A stretch of DNA of 64,000 nt from Actinophytocola sp050699935 (GTDB taxonomy: Bacteria > Actinomycetota > Actinomycetes > Mycobacteriales > Pseudonocardiaceae), in contig NZ_JBOHGB010000012.1 of assembly GCF_050699935.1 (NCBI RefSeq), positions 22,938-86,937 of the forward strand, written 5' to 3'. Each line of letters begins with the position of its first letter. Positions within the stretch are counted from its first letter, which is position 1. The translations under genes were made by a program, and so were the position numbers. Shown piece after piece: positions 7,124 through 15,249 of the stretch. The notes below the pieces were generated by a model. That model ran no database searches, was not told the DNA's origin, and saw only the letters and a program-made list of their open reading frames with translations.

Positions 7124-9130
7124 TCAGCAGTCGCGGCCGGCGTGCTCGCCCTCCCAGATCGCGTTGAAGACGCGGCGTGGGGCGACGCAGTCGCCCGCGG
7201 CGAGGATTCGCCGGTCGCCGCCGGCGGTGAGCGTGCGCAGCAACAAGTCGCTGGCGCGGTGTCCCGTCGACAGCACAACCGTGTCCACCGGCTCCACGGC
7301 GGACAGCTCGTCGGTGTGGATGTCCCGCAACGTCACCACGTCGCCGTCGATCGCGGCGATCTCCACGTTCGGCCTGAACGTCACTCCGGCCCGCCGCAGC
7401 CGGGTGTACACACTGGACTGGTCGCGGGTCTCGGTGAGGTCCGGGCCGATCGCCGACAGGCGGGTCACCACCTGAACCTGGTGTCCGTGGGACACGAGGT
7501 ACTCGGCCGCGACCAGGGGTGCACGCCCACCGGTGTCGTCGAAGACCAGGACGCTGCGCAGCACGGGCGCCCCGCGCAGCACATCCACGACGGCGTGCAC
7601 GTTCTCCTGGTCGGCGCCCTTGACGACCGGATGACTCGGCGTCCACGCGTACGGGTGCAGCGAGCTCCAACCGGTCCTGATCGGCTCCGATCCCGTCGCC
7701 ACGACGACGCTGTCGTACCCGCGCAGCGACTCCTCGGTGGCCTCGACGCCGAGCCGGAGCACGGCACCGGCCTTGGCGGCCTGGTCGACCAGCCAGTCGA
7801 CGATGCCCACGTACTCACGCACCCCGTGCACCTCGCGCAGCAACGCGACCTGTCCCCCGGGCTCGGCCTCCCGCTCGAAGACGGTGACCTCGTGACCTCG
7901 TTGTGCCGCGGTCACGGCCGCCCGCAGGCCCGCGGGCCCCGCGCCGACCACGGCCACTCGCCTCGGCGTGGCGACCGGCACGACGGTGCCGGCGCCGAGC
8001 TCACGCTCACGCCCGACCGCCGGGTTGTGGATGCAGGCGAGCTTGGTCCGCATGACCGAGGCGAGGCACCAGTTCGCGCCGACGCACGGCCTGATGTCCT
8101 CGCCGCGGCCGGCGGCCGCCTTGTTGGCCCACTCCGGATCGGCGATGAGCTGGCGCGCCATGCACACCATGTCGGCGGTTCCCGAGGTCAAGATGTGCTC
8201 GCCCATCTCCGGTGTGAGGATCCGGCCGACGGCGCCGACCGGCAGCTCCGGCACGGCCCGCTTGATCTCGGCGGTGGCGGCGAGCTGGTAACCCGGTGCG
8301 GTCGGGGTGGCCGCGTACATCTTCATCCGGTTCAGGTAGGTGCCCTGGGTGACGGAGAGGTAGTCCAGCTGGCCGGTGTCGGCGAAGGCCCGGGCGATCG
8401 TGACCCACTCCGCGGTGCCGAGACCGTGCTCGAGGCCCTCGTCACCGCTGATCCGCATCCCCACGACGAAGTCGGCCGGCACCACCTCCTTGATGCCGTC
8501 CATGATCCGGCGGACGATGCGGGTCCGGTTCTCGAACGAGCCGCCGTATTCGTCGTCGCGGTGGTTGGTCGCCGGGGACAGGAACTGGCCGAGCAGGTAC
8601 CCGTGGGTCACGCCGTGGATCTCGACGCCGTCCAGGCCGCCGGCGACCGCGTGCTCGGCGGAGAGCACGTAGTGCTCGACCATCTCGTCGATCTCGGCGA
8701 CGGTCATGGCGTGCGGCATCTCGCGGTTGAGCGCGCACGGCACCGCGGACGGCGCCCACACCGGGCGGCGGCTGATCAGCCCGTGCGTCTGCCGGCCGCG
8801 GTGCCAGAGCTGCGCGAACACCAGGGTGTCGTACTCGTGCAGCGCGTCGGCCAGACGCCGGTAGTTCGGCACGATCGCGGGGTCGTAGGCGACCACCCGC
8901 GCGCCGTCGTAGGGCTGGGTCGTGGGGTGGACCGCGAGCGCCTCGGTGGTGATGACGCCGACGCCGCCCTTCGCCCGCTCCCGGTAGTAGTCGATGTGTC
9001 GTTCGGAGAAGTTGTCGTTCTCCACCAGATGTGTGCTGTGACCGGTCATCCAGACCCGGTTCCGCGCCGTCCTGCTGCCAATCCGCTGCGGACTGAACAA
9101 CGTGGGGTACGGGGAGGCGCCATCAGCCAT
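7124..9130 (-). CDS. FMN/FAD/Fe-S Old Yellow Enzyme (2,4-dienoyl-CoA reductase / trimethylamine dehydrogenase type)
   Basis: A 668-residue flavoprotein with the three-part layout of 2,4-dienoyl-CoA reductase and trimethylamine dehydrogenase: an FMN barrel (about 1-350) with VFAQLWHRGRQ, GLDGVEIHGVTHGYLLGQFL and RHR-type loops, a cysteine-rich Fe-S linker, and an FAD/NADH-binding region (about 385-650) with the Rossmann motif VAVVGAGPAGLRAA. Such enzymes reduce conjugated double bonds, often of CoA thioesters. The Fe-S site reads CVGANWC followed by a Cys eleven residues later; the usual C-x2-C-x2-C-x(11-12)-C has Ala in place of the second Cys, so the cluster may be altered. GAAAGGA precedes the ATG. 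It is transcribed divergently from the XRE-cupin regulator. Confidence 0.93.
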   Translation of the reverse strand: MADGASPYPTLFSPQRIGSRTARNRVWMTGHSTHLVENDNFSERHIDYYRERAKGGVGVITTEALAVHPTTQPYDGARVVAYDPAIVPNYRRLADALHEYDTLVFAQLWHRGRQTHGLISRRPVWAPSAVPCALNREMPHAMTVAEIDEMVEHYVLSAEHAVAGGLDGVEIHGVTHGYLLGQFLSPATNHRDDEYGGSFENRTRIVRRIMDGIKEVVPADFVVGMRISGDEGLEHGLGTAEWVTIARAFADTGQLDYLSVTQGTYLNRMKMYAATPTAPGYQLAATAEIKRAVPELPVGAVGRILTPEMGEHILTSGTADMVCMARQLIADPEWANKAAAGRGEDIRPCVGANWCLASVMRTKLACIHNPAVGRERELGAGTVVPVATPRRVAVVGAGPAGLRAAVTAAQRGHEVTVFEREAEPGGQVALLREVHGVREYVGIVDWLVDQAAKAGAVLRLGVEATEESLRGYDSVVVATGSEPIRTGWSSLHPYAWTPSHPVVKGADQENVHAVVDVLRGAPVLRSVLVFDDTGGRAPLVAAEYLVSHGHQVQVVTRLSAIGPDLTETRDQSSVYTRLRRAGVTFRPNVEIAAIDGDVVTLRDIHTDELSAVEPVDTVVLSTGHRASDLLLRTLTAGGDRRILAAGDCVAPRRVFNAIWEGEHAGRDC

Positions 9131-9186
9131 GATCGCGTCGTCCTTTCGCCGGCGTGTACACCAGCGCGTCTACACTGACAGTGGAC

Positions 9187-9216
9187 AGACTGACCTACGC
9201 GTGGCCACGCAGTCAA
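9187..9216 (-). promoter_or_regulatory. Predicted promoter with 12-bp palindromic operator in front of the Old Yellow Enzyme gene
   Basis: On the minus strand TTGACT (9216-9211) and CAGTCT (9192-9187) are 18 bases apart. The spacer carries the perfect 12-bp palindrome GCGTGGCCACGC at 9199-9210. A palindrome between -35 and -10 is a typical repressor site, and the divergent XRE-cupin protein is the obvious candidate to bind it. Binding is inference. Confidence 0.45.
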
Positions 9217-9281
9217 TAGTCCGATGTGGGCGGATGTACTCCGAATCATTGGCAGAGAGGCATTTTTTCGCCACCGGAGTC

Positions 9282-9309
9282 TTGACGGTTCGGAGACGGA
9301 CAGTATTCT
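9282..9309 (+). promoter_or_regulatory. Predicted promoter of the XRE-cupin regulator operon
   Basis: TTGACG (9282-9287) and TATTCT (9304-9309) are 16 bases apart, a good match to a housekeeping promoter, placed about 35 bases before the proposed CTG start at 9345. It would drive the regulator and the acyl-CoA synthetase, dehydratase-like and barrel genes behind it. Confidence 0.55.
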
Positions 9310-9344
9310 TGCACTGAGAGTACAACGAACCGAGGAGGTCGACC

Positions 9345-9914
9345 CTGGACGCGAACGAGCTCGGCGAGGTGATCAGGAAGCGCCGGCAAGCGCAGAAGAT
9401 GACCCTGGCGCAGCTGGCCGAGCGGGCGAACGTCTCGGTGAGCTACGTGAGCCAGGTCGAGCGCGGCGTGGCCAACCCGACCCTGTCGAGCCTCAAGGCC
9501 CTGTCCGAGGCGCTCGGCTTCACCATCGGCTCGCTGCTCGACGGCGGCTCCGCCGAACACGAGGACGACGCCGACGGGGTCGCCGTCCTGCGGGGTGGCA
9601 ACCGGCGCCGGGTGGTGTACCCGGGCTCGGGCATCGCCAACGAGCTCCTCTCGCCCGATCTCCAACGGCAGATGGAGATCATCTGGGTCGAGGCACCGCC
9701 CGGCCGGGGCAGCGGCGGACATCCGCACCAGCACGAGGGGGAGGAGTGCGGCGTGGTCATCTCCGGCCGCATGCGGTTCTGGGTGGCCGAGCGCGAATGG
9801 GTCCTGGAGCCACGCGACGCCATCTACTTCCCCAGCAAGCTGCCGCACCGTTGGGAGAGCATCGGCGACGGCGACCTCGTCGCCATCTGGATCATCACGC
9901 CGCCGACGTTCTGA
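9345..9914 (+). CDS. XRE-family regulator with C-terminal cupin domain
   Basis: An N-terminal helix-turn-helix of the XRE/Cro type (MTLAQLAERANVSVSYVSQV) is followed by a cupin ligand-binding domain (HPHQHEGEECGVVISG and PHRWES), the architecture of PuuR-like regulators that sense a small metabolite. The only well-placed ribosome site, GAGGAGG at 9332-9338, sits six bases before a CTG at 9345 that opens L-D-A-N-E-L-G-E in frame; XRE-cupin proteins normally carry such a helix before the IRKRR segment. I therefore propose a CTG start; the alternative is GTG at 9369 with no ribosome site. It is divergent from the Old Yellow Enzyme gene and leads a four-gene plus-strand run, so it probably controls both sides. 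Confidence 0.88.
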   Translation: MDANELGEVIRKRRQAQKMTLAQLAERANVSVSYVSQVERGVANPTLSSLKALSEALGFTIGSLLDGGSAEHEDDADGVAVLRGGNRRRVVYPGSGIANELLSPDLQRQMEIIWVEAPPGRGSGGHPHQHEGEECGVVISGRMRFWVAEREWVLEPRDAIYFPSKLPHRWESIGDGDLVAIWIITPPTF

Positions 9915-9958
9915 GCGTGCCGCACGGCGGGCCGATCACCGCGAAAGCAGGTTTCTCG

Positions 9959-11983
9959 ATGTCGATCAACGGTGCGGACCTGGTGCGCCTGCTGGCCGCC
10001 CCGAGTTGCGTCGCCGTGGTGGGCGCGTCAGATGACTCCCGAAAGCCCGCGGCGCGCCCCATCTCCTACCTCAGGCGTCATGGCTTTCGCGGCCGGGTCG
10101 TCCCGGTCAGCTCCCGGCGGGCCGAGGTCGGTGGCGTCCCCGCGGTCCGCAGCCTCACGGAGCTGCCCCACGGTTCGGTGGACGTCGCGATGATCGTGCT
10201 GCCCGCCTCGCTCGTGCCGGCCGCCCTCGAGGACGCGGCCGCGGCCGGCGTCGCCGCCGCCGTCGTCATCAGCAGCGGGTTCGAAGTCCATACGGGAGAC
10301 AACCGCCGCCGGCTCGACGAGGCCGTCGACCCGGCCCGCACGCGGGTCATCGGCCCGAACTGCGTCGGCACGCTCGCCGTGCGCACCGCCGCCTACCTCA
10401 CCTTCTCCAGCGTCCTGCTGGACGCGGCGCCACAGCCCGGCCGGGTCGGCCTGGTCACCCAGAGCGGAGCGCTCGGCAACAGCCTGCTGCAGACCCTGAT
10501 GCACCGCCACGTCGGCATCAGCCAGTGGATCAGTACCGGCAACGAGGCGGACGTCGGCGCGCTGGAGCTGGTGACCGGACTGCTCGGCCAGCCCGACATC
10601 GACGCGGTCGGGCTCTTCCTGGAGGGCATCACCGACCGGCGCTGGTTGCCCGCGCTGGAGAACGCGTTGCGGGACACGGGCAAGCAGCTGTTCGTGCTGA
10701 AGGCGGCCAACAGCACCGCCGGGCGGCAGGCCGCGGCCGGGCACACCGGACGGGTGGTCGGATCCGCACAGGTGGCCCGGGCCATCCTCGCCGAGATCGG
10801 CGCCTACGAGGTACCCGACCTCGGCGCCCTCGCGGACGCGTTGGCGGTCAACGACATTCGCCGCCAGCTGCCCCTGTACACCACTCCGCGGGTCTGCGTC
10901 GTGTCCGTGTCGGGCGCCGCGGCGGTCATCGCCGCGGACCGGATCAACCAGCATCCCCAGCTCCAACTGGCCACAGTGGACTCGTCGGACACGGGCCTGC
11001 TCGCCGGCCGGCTCGATCCGCGGCTGGCGCCGACGAACCCCGTCGACGTGCCGTTCCTCGACGAGACCGGCGTGTTCGTCGACACCATCGACTCCTACGC
11101 CGTGCCGGAGATCAGCGACCTCGTGGTCGCCATCGAGTCCGGCCTCGCACACGACCGTGCGATCCTCGCGAGCCGGCTCGCCGACGGTGATGCCAAGGTG
11201 CCGGTCGTGCTGACCTCACTGTCCGAGGCTGACCCCGTCGGTGAGCCGGCGGCCGCCACGCTGGCCGCGGCCGGCGTGGCCTACCTGCCGACCGTCGAGC
11301 GTGCCGTCGACGCGCTGTCGCTGCGGCCCGGCGCGGTCCCCGCCACGTCCGTGGAACCGGACGGGCACGCGCACGGCCTGGAATGGGTCGCGGCCCGCAT
11401 GCCGGCGGACTTCCCGCTCGCGAGCTGGCGGCTCGTCGCCGACGAGCACGCGGCCCGGCTGGCCGGGGACGACCTCGGCTTCCCGCTCGTGATGAAGGCC
11501 GCTGGCCGCACGATCGAGCACCGCAGCGAGCTCGGCGCGGTTCGCGTCGTTCGGGATTCCGCAGCGCTGGGTGAGGCTTTCGCCGCGATCCGGGCCGTGT
11601 GCGACGCCCACGGCGACGCCGTCGTGGCCCAGCGGTGGGCGCCTGGCGGGTTCGAGCTCATGGTGTCCGCCATCCGCGACCCGGAGTTCGGGCCGGTCGC
11701 CCTGGTCCGGCCCGGCGGTGTGCTCGCCGAGCACCTCGTCGGCCAGGCCGCGCTGTGGGGTGGGTGGGATGCGCGACGCCGGCTCGCCGTGCTGCGCCAC
11801 TCCACCATCGGCGAGCTCCTCGACGGCTACCGCGGCGGACCCGTGTACGACGTCGAGGCACTGAACGAGCTCGTCTCCACCGCACTGCACGCGGTCGACA
11901 CCGAGCTGTCCTTTCTCGAGATCAACCCCACGATCGTCGGCGAGTCGGGCGTCGTCGTCGTGGACGCGTTGGCCCGCCCCTGA
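9959..11983 (+). CDS. Acetate-CoA ligase (ADP-forming) family protein, alpha-beta fusion
   Basis: A 674-residue protein with the single-chain layout of ADP-forming acyl-CoA synthetases: a CoA-binding Rossmann domain (VAVVGASDDSRKPAARPISY), two succinyl-CoA-synthetase-like flavodoxin domains with the phosphohistidine segment AGHTGRVVGS, and a C-terminal ATP-grasp domain (VMKAAGRTIEHRSELGAVRV, ending EINPTIVG). It reversibly converts an acyl-CoA, ADP and phosphate to acid, ATP and CoA, or activates an acid to its CoA thioester. It probably activates the carboxylate processed by this island. I chose ATG 9959; GTG 9917 is also in frame. It follows the regulator gene by 44 bases. Confidence 0.9.
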   Translation: MSINGADLVRLLAAPSCVAVVGASDDSRKPAARPISYLRRHGFRGRVVPVSSRRAEVGGVPAVRSLTELPHGSVDVAMIVLPASLVPAALEDAAAAGVAAAVVISSGFEVHTGDNRRRLDEAVDPARTRVIGPNCVGTLAVRTAAYLTFSSVLLDAAPQPGRVGLVTQSGALGNSLLQTLMHRHVGISQWISTGNEADVGALELVTGLLGQPDIDAVGLFLEGITDRRWLPALENALRDTGKQLFVLKAANSTAGRQAAAGHTGRVVGSAQVARAILAEIGAYEVPDLGALADALAVNDIRRQLPLYTTPRVCVVSVSGAAAVIAADRINQHPQLQLATVDSSDTGLLAGRLDPRLAPTNPVDVPFLDETGVFVDTIDSYAVPEISDLVVAIESGLAHDRAILASRLADGDAKVPVVLTSLSEADPVGEPAAATLAAAGVAYLPTVERAVDALSLRPGAVPATSVEPDGHAHGLEWVAARMPADFPLASWRLVADEHAARLAGDDLGFPLVMKAAGRTIEHRSELGAVRVVRDSAALGEAFAAIRAVCDAHGDAVVAQRWAPGGFELMVSAIRDPEFGPVALVRPGGVLAEHLVGQAALWGGWDARRRLAVLRHSTIGELLDGYRGGPVYDVEALNELVSTALHAVDTELSFLEINPTIVGESGVVVVDALARP

Positions 11984-12017
11984 CCCCGGCCCCGGCACAG
12001 AACAAGGACGCGATCGC

Positions 12018-13187
12018 ATGACAGCACTCGACTACGCACCGGACATCACCGACGAGAACTTCGCCGAGGTGTACGCGCTGGACGGCCGGCCCCTCCGCAT
12101 CGAGCCGTACAACACCGAGGCGTCGATCGATGTGCTCCGCCACTACGCCCACGGGATCGGCGACGACAACCCGTTGTTCTCCGATCCCGACCACGGGGCA
12201 CGGAGTCCGTTCGGGACGAACATCGCGCCCCCGACGTTCCTCTACTCGGTCTTCGACGGGGCGATCGGCGCCGGCCTGCCCGGCGTTCAACCGATCTACG
12301 CCGGTACCGAGTGGACGTTCTACCGAAGCGTCCGGCGCGGCGAGGCGATCGTCCCGGTCGGACACTTCGGCCCGGCGCGGCGCCTGTCCGGTTCCCGGGC
12401 ACGGGACATGGTCATCCAGACCGCGGACACCAGCTACCTGGTGGACGGCGTGCCGGTCGCCCGGGCCCTCGCCAGCACGTTCCGCGTACCTCGCAGGGGA
12501 GCAAAGGACGGCCTCGCCTACGAGCCTCGGGCCGAGTACCGCTACACCGCCGAGGAGATCGAGCGGATCCGCTTCGACGCGTGCCACGAGTTCCGCCGCG
12601 GTGCCACTCCGCTGGACTTCGCTTCGCTGCGCGTCGGAGCCGAGGTGCCCGCGGTGGTCAAGGGCCCCATCGACCAGATCACGATGACCGCCTACTACGC
12701 CGGCTGCATCGGCTCGCCCGGGTACAAGGCGTGCGAACTGGCGTGGAAGTACCGCGACTTCGCCGAGAACGAGCCACTCCGGCTGCCGAGCAACTACGAC
12801 CCGAGCTACTTCGCCGAGACGGTCCTGCCCAGCCTCGGCCACCAGAACCCCTCCGTGGCCAAGGAGATCGGGATGCCGGGCGCCTACGACAACGGTCCTC
12901 AGCGGTGCGGCTGGTTCGCCCACGCGGTGACGAACTGGATGGGTGACTCCGCCCTGTTGCACACGCTGTCGGTCCGGCTGCGCCGGCCGGACATCTTCGG
13001 CGACACCCTGTGGATCGGGGGAACGGTGCGAGGGCTGCGCAAGGCAGGCGACTACGGCTTGGTCGACCTCGACCTGACCGCGGTCAACCAGCTCGACGAC
13101 GGGGTGGCCACCGGGACGGCCACGGTCGTCGTCCGACTCGACGCGAGCCCGGAGCCGATCGCCCTGGAACCGGGCACGGTGCTCTGA
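12018..13187 (+). CDS. Double-hotdog (FAS1-like dehydratase / MaoC family) protein
   Basis: A 389-residue protein of the tandem hotdog type: an N-terminal FAS1-like dehydratase domain (GDDNPLFSDPDHG, then NIAPPTFL) and a C-terminal MaoC-like half ending in a GMPGAYDNGPQRCGW and WMGDSALL segment. The same unusual family recurs twice more in the window (39940-41124 and 41125-42252), sharing the G-M-P-G-x-Y-D and N-W-M-G-D segments. Members usually hydrate or dehydrate acyl-CoA esters, but the canonical MaoC Asp...His pair is not obvious here. AAGGA precedes the ATG. It follows the acyl-CoA synthetase in the same run, consistent with work on a CoA thioester. Confidence 0.85.
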   Translation: MTALDYAPDITDENFAEVYALDGRPLRIEPYNTEASIDVLRHYAHGIGDDNPLFSDPDHGARSPFGTNIAPPTFLYSVFDGAIGAGLPGVQPIYAGTEWTFYRSVRRGEAIVPVGHFGPARRLSGSRARDMVIQTADTSYLVDGVPVARALASTFRVPRRGAKDGLAYEPRAEYRYTAEEIERIRFDACHEFRRGATPLDFASLRVGAEVPAVVKGPIDQITMTAYYAGCIGSPGYKACELAWKYRDFAENEPLRLPSNYDPSYFAETVLPSLGHQNPSVAKEIGMPGAYDNGPQRCGWFAHAVTNWMGDSALLHTLSVRLRRPDIFGDTLWIGGTVRGLRKAGDYGLVDLDLTAVNQLDDGVATGTATVVVRLDASPEPIALEPGTVL

Positions 13188-13192
13188 GCGCC

Positions 13193-13681
13193 ATGTGGCC
13201 TCGCATGATCACGGTCGAGTCCACCGGTCGGCCGACGGGCCCGGCGCTCACCTACCGGCGCCTCGACGGCGACCCGCGGTTCGACTACCTGACCCTCGAC
13301 CCGAGCGAGGCGCGGCAGGCCGGCGATGACGCGGTGGTCCGGCGCTTCCGGCGATGCCGTGTCGTGGGTTCCCCGGCGCCGTCACCCGCTGGCCTGCTGC
13401 ACGTCCTGCTGCCGGTCCCACCGGGCGCGGAGGACGAGTGGAACACCTGGTACGACACCGTCCACCTACCGGGCGTGGTCGCGATCGCCGACGGGGTGCG
13501 AGCCGGCCACCGCTTCCGCCCGGCCGACCCCGACCAGCCGTACCTCGTCATCTACGAGTTCGCCACGCTCGAGGCACTGGAGGCATGGCAGCGAGGGACC
13601 ACGGTCCGGGCGAAGAAGGACGAGTACTTCCAACAGTGGGGAGTGCGCAACAACCGCCGCGCCTTCGCGCTCGTCAGCTGA
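13193..13681 (+). CDS. Small dimeric alpha/beta-barrel (EthD-like) protein
   Basis: A 162-residue protein whose core (LLHVLLPVPPGAEDEWNTWY, then DTVHLPGVVAIADGV and YLVIYEFATLEALEAW) has the pattern of dimeric ferredoxin-like barrels of the EthD/DUF4286 kind, in which a His sits in a 'H.p' turn after the first helix. Such proteins act as small isomerases, lyases or accessory proteins in aromatic and polyketide pathways. It starts six bases after the dehydratase-like gene ends and is the last gene of the run. A second ATG lies at 13205. The specific reaction is not predictable. Confidence 0.75.
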   Translation: MWPRMITVESTGRPTGPALTYRRLDGDPRFDYLTLDPSEARQAGDDAVVRRFRRCRVVGSPAPSPAGLLHVLLPVPPGAEDEWNTWYDTVHLPGVVAIADGVRAGHRFRPADPDQPYLVIYEFATLEALEAWQRGTTVRAKKDEYFQQWGVRNNRRAFALVS

Positions 13682-13683
13682 CG

Positions 13684-13987
13684 ATCTGGGGATGCGGGCG
13701 TCGGTCCATGCGCGGTCGAGGATCTCGTCCACCGTTTGCTCCGGGGTCTGGTGGGACGTGTCGAGCCAGAGCCAGAGCCAGAGGCGGGGCGTGTCGTTCC
13801 GCAGGCCGTCGTCGAGCCGGCCGAGGGTCCAGTCGCCGTAGTGGTTCCTCGCTCGCGCGGCCTCCCGGGCGGCGACCGCCTCGGCCCGTGGGCCAGCACC
13901 ACGACCAGCAGCGGGCGCCGGCGGATCAACCGGACCAGCTCGGTGAGGTTGCCCGCCGCCTGGATTCCGGTGATCAGGACGATGGCT
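13684..13987 (-). pseudogene. Decayed P-loop kinase (AAA-family / chloramphenicol phosphotransferase-like)
   Basis: Read on the minus strand, one frame gives AIVLITGIQAAG, the start of a P-loop kinase of the 'IVLITGIQAAGKST' family. It runs directly into RLIRRRPLLVVVLA, so the lysine and most of the nucleotide-binding region are missing. A frame change then gives AEAVAAREAARARNHYGDWT, RLDDGLRNDTPRLWLWLWL and DTSHQTPEQTVDEILDRAW, the usual C-terminal part. There is no start codon (TAA precedes the first segment). The WLWLWL run comes from a gagcca triplet duplication near 13775. The remnant fills the gap between the barrel protein and the aquaporin gene. Confidence 0.7.
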
Positions 13988-14020
13988 TACCGCGGTGCTG
14001 AGGTCATCGGCGTGTCCCGG

Positions 14021-14758
14021 TCAACCGGCGGCCGGGCGCGACGCCGGGTCGTCGAGGTCCGGGTGCGGGAGCACGGCGTCGGCGGCCTGGGTCGGGGTGG
14101 TGTCCGGGTAGAGCACGCGCAGCAGGAGAATCGCCGCCGCGCCGCCGACCAGCTGGGCGAGGACGAAGGCCGGCGCCGAGGACGGGGCGATGCCGGCGAA
14201 GGTGTCGCTGAACATCCGGCCGATGGTGATCGCGGGGTTGGCGAAGCTGGTCGACGAGGTGAACCAGTAGGCGGCGCCGATGTAGGCGCCGACCGCGGCC
14301 GGGGCCCGCTCGACGCGACCGGTGCGCACGAGCGCGAAGATCACCAGGACCAGCCCGAGGGTCGCCACGACCTCGGCCAGCCCGTGTGCCACGCTCGCCC
14401 GCTGGGTGGTGCTGATGCTGACCGGATCGAGCTCGAACATCACGTTGGCCAGGACCGCGCCCGCGGCGCACCCCGCGATCTGGGCCGGCACGTAGGCCAG
14501 CACCTCTCGCCACGACATCCCGCCCAGCGCGGCGTCCACCAGCGACACCACCGGGTTGAAGTGCCCGCCGCTGACCGGGCCGAACACGAGGATGAGCGCG
14601 AAGAGGCCGACGGCGGTCGCCGCGGCGTTCTCCAGGAGTTGCAGGCCGACGTCGTCGGGCGAGAGACGTTGCGCGGCGATACCGGAGCCGATCACCAGCG
14701 CCGCCAGCAGCAGGCTGCCCAGGAACTCGGCGAACACCTTGCGGCTCGTTCCGCGCAT
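14021..14758 (-). CDS. aqpS: Aquaporin/aquaglyceroporin, probably arsenite-linked (AqpS type)
   Basis: A 245-residue six-helix major intrinsic protein with both pore motifs: HFNPVVS in the first half and FANPAIT in the second. The ATG at 14758 has AAGGAG five bases upstream; a longer reading frame upstream lacks this site. It lies 76 bases downstream of an arsR gene, and arsC genes follow within 6 kb. In several bacteria an aquaglyceroporin of this kind replaces the ArsB pump and lets arsenite, made inside by arsenate reductase, run out of the cell. The gene symbol rests on that context, not on a pore selectivity test. Confidence 0.85.
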   Translation of the reverse strand: MRGTSRKVFAEFLGSLLLAALVIGSGIAAQRLSPDDVGLQLLENAAATAVGLFALILVFGPVSGGHFNPVVSLVDAALGGMSWREVLAYVPAQIAGCAAGAVLANVMFELDPVSISTTQRASVAHGLAEVVATLGLVLVIFALVRTGRVERAPAAVGAYIGAAYWFTSSTSFANPAITIGRMFSDTFAGIAPSSAPAFVLAQLVGGAAAILLLRVLYPDTTPTQAADAVLPHPDLDDPASRPAAG

Positions 14759-14834
14759 GCGTGCTCCTTTGTGGACGAGCCGTGCGAAGGTCTGATGGGC
14801 ACCGTGCTGGTCGCGGTCGGGGCTAGTCTCGGGG

Positions 14835-15236
14835 CTAGTCACAGTCGGGGCGGGGCGCGGTGTCGTCCCGGAACGGGCCGCCGGGCTGGAGCAGTTCGGA
14901 CATGAGGTCCAGGGGCTCGGGCCGGACGCGGTACCAGCTCCAGGTTCCGCGCCGCTCGCGGGCGAGCAGGCCCGCCTGGACGAGGATCTTCAGGTGGTGC
15001 GACAGCGACGACTGGGGCATGTCGAACTCGTCGGCGAGGTCGCAGAAGCAGGCCTCGCCGGTCGGAGCCTGCCGAACCAGCGCGAGCAGCCTCACCCGGA
15101 TGGGGTCGGACAGAGCCTTGAACAGGGGCGCCGCGCCGGTGATGTCGTCCGGGCGTAGCGAGCTGTCCTCGCTGGGCGGCGTGGCCAGCGCTACCACCCC
15201 GTTCCCACGCTCGTGTCCGACTGCTCCCCCGATCAT
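14835..15236 (-). CDS. arsR: ArsR/SmtB-family arsenic-responsive repressor
   Basis: A 133-residue winged-helix repressor with the ArsR core KALSDPIRVRLLALV and a recognition region MPQSSLSHHLKIL. The metal site is visible as EACFCDLAD, a C-x-C pair just before the DNA-reading helix, as expected for an arsenite sensor. The annotated ATG (15236) lies inside a palindrome (ATCAT-N6-ATGAT, 15232-15247), so translation may really begin further in, for example at GTG 15197. It is followed by the aquaporin gene and preceded 14 bases upstream by the response-regulator gene. Confidence 0.92.
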   Translation of the reverse strand: MIGGAVGHERGNGVVALATPPSEDSSLRPDDITGAAPLFKALSDPIRVRLLALVRQAPTGEACFCDLADEFDMPQSSLSHHLKILVQAGLLARERRGTWSWYRVRPEPLDLMSELLQPGGPFRDDTAPRPDCD

Positions 15237-15247
15237 GATGGCATGAT
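15232..15247 (-). promoter_or_regulatory. Candidate ArsR operator ATCAT-N6-ATGAT
   Basis: Inverted repeat with 5-bp perfect arms (15232-15236 and 15243-15247) separated by six bases, at the start of arsR. It resembles the ATCAA-N6-TTGAT site found at 47041-47056 in front of the ArsR-ArsC fusion. Autorepression by ArsR is the simplest reading. Confidence 0.5.
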
Positions 15248-15249
15248 GC

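Noticed and set aside
7142..9178. Long open frame on the strand opposite the Old Yellow Enzyme gene
   Set aside because: In high-GC DNA antisense frames stay open by chance; its translation is a Arg/His/Gly-rich mirror without any domain, while the minus strand gives a full enzyme.
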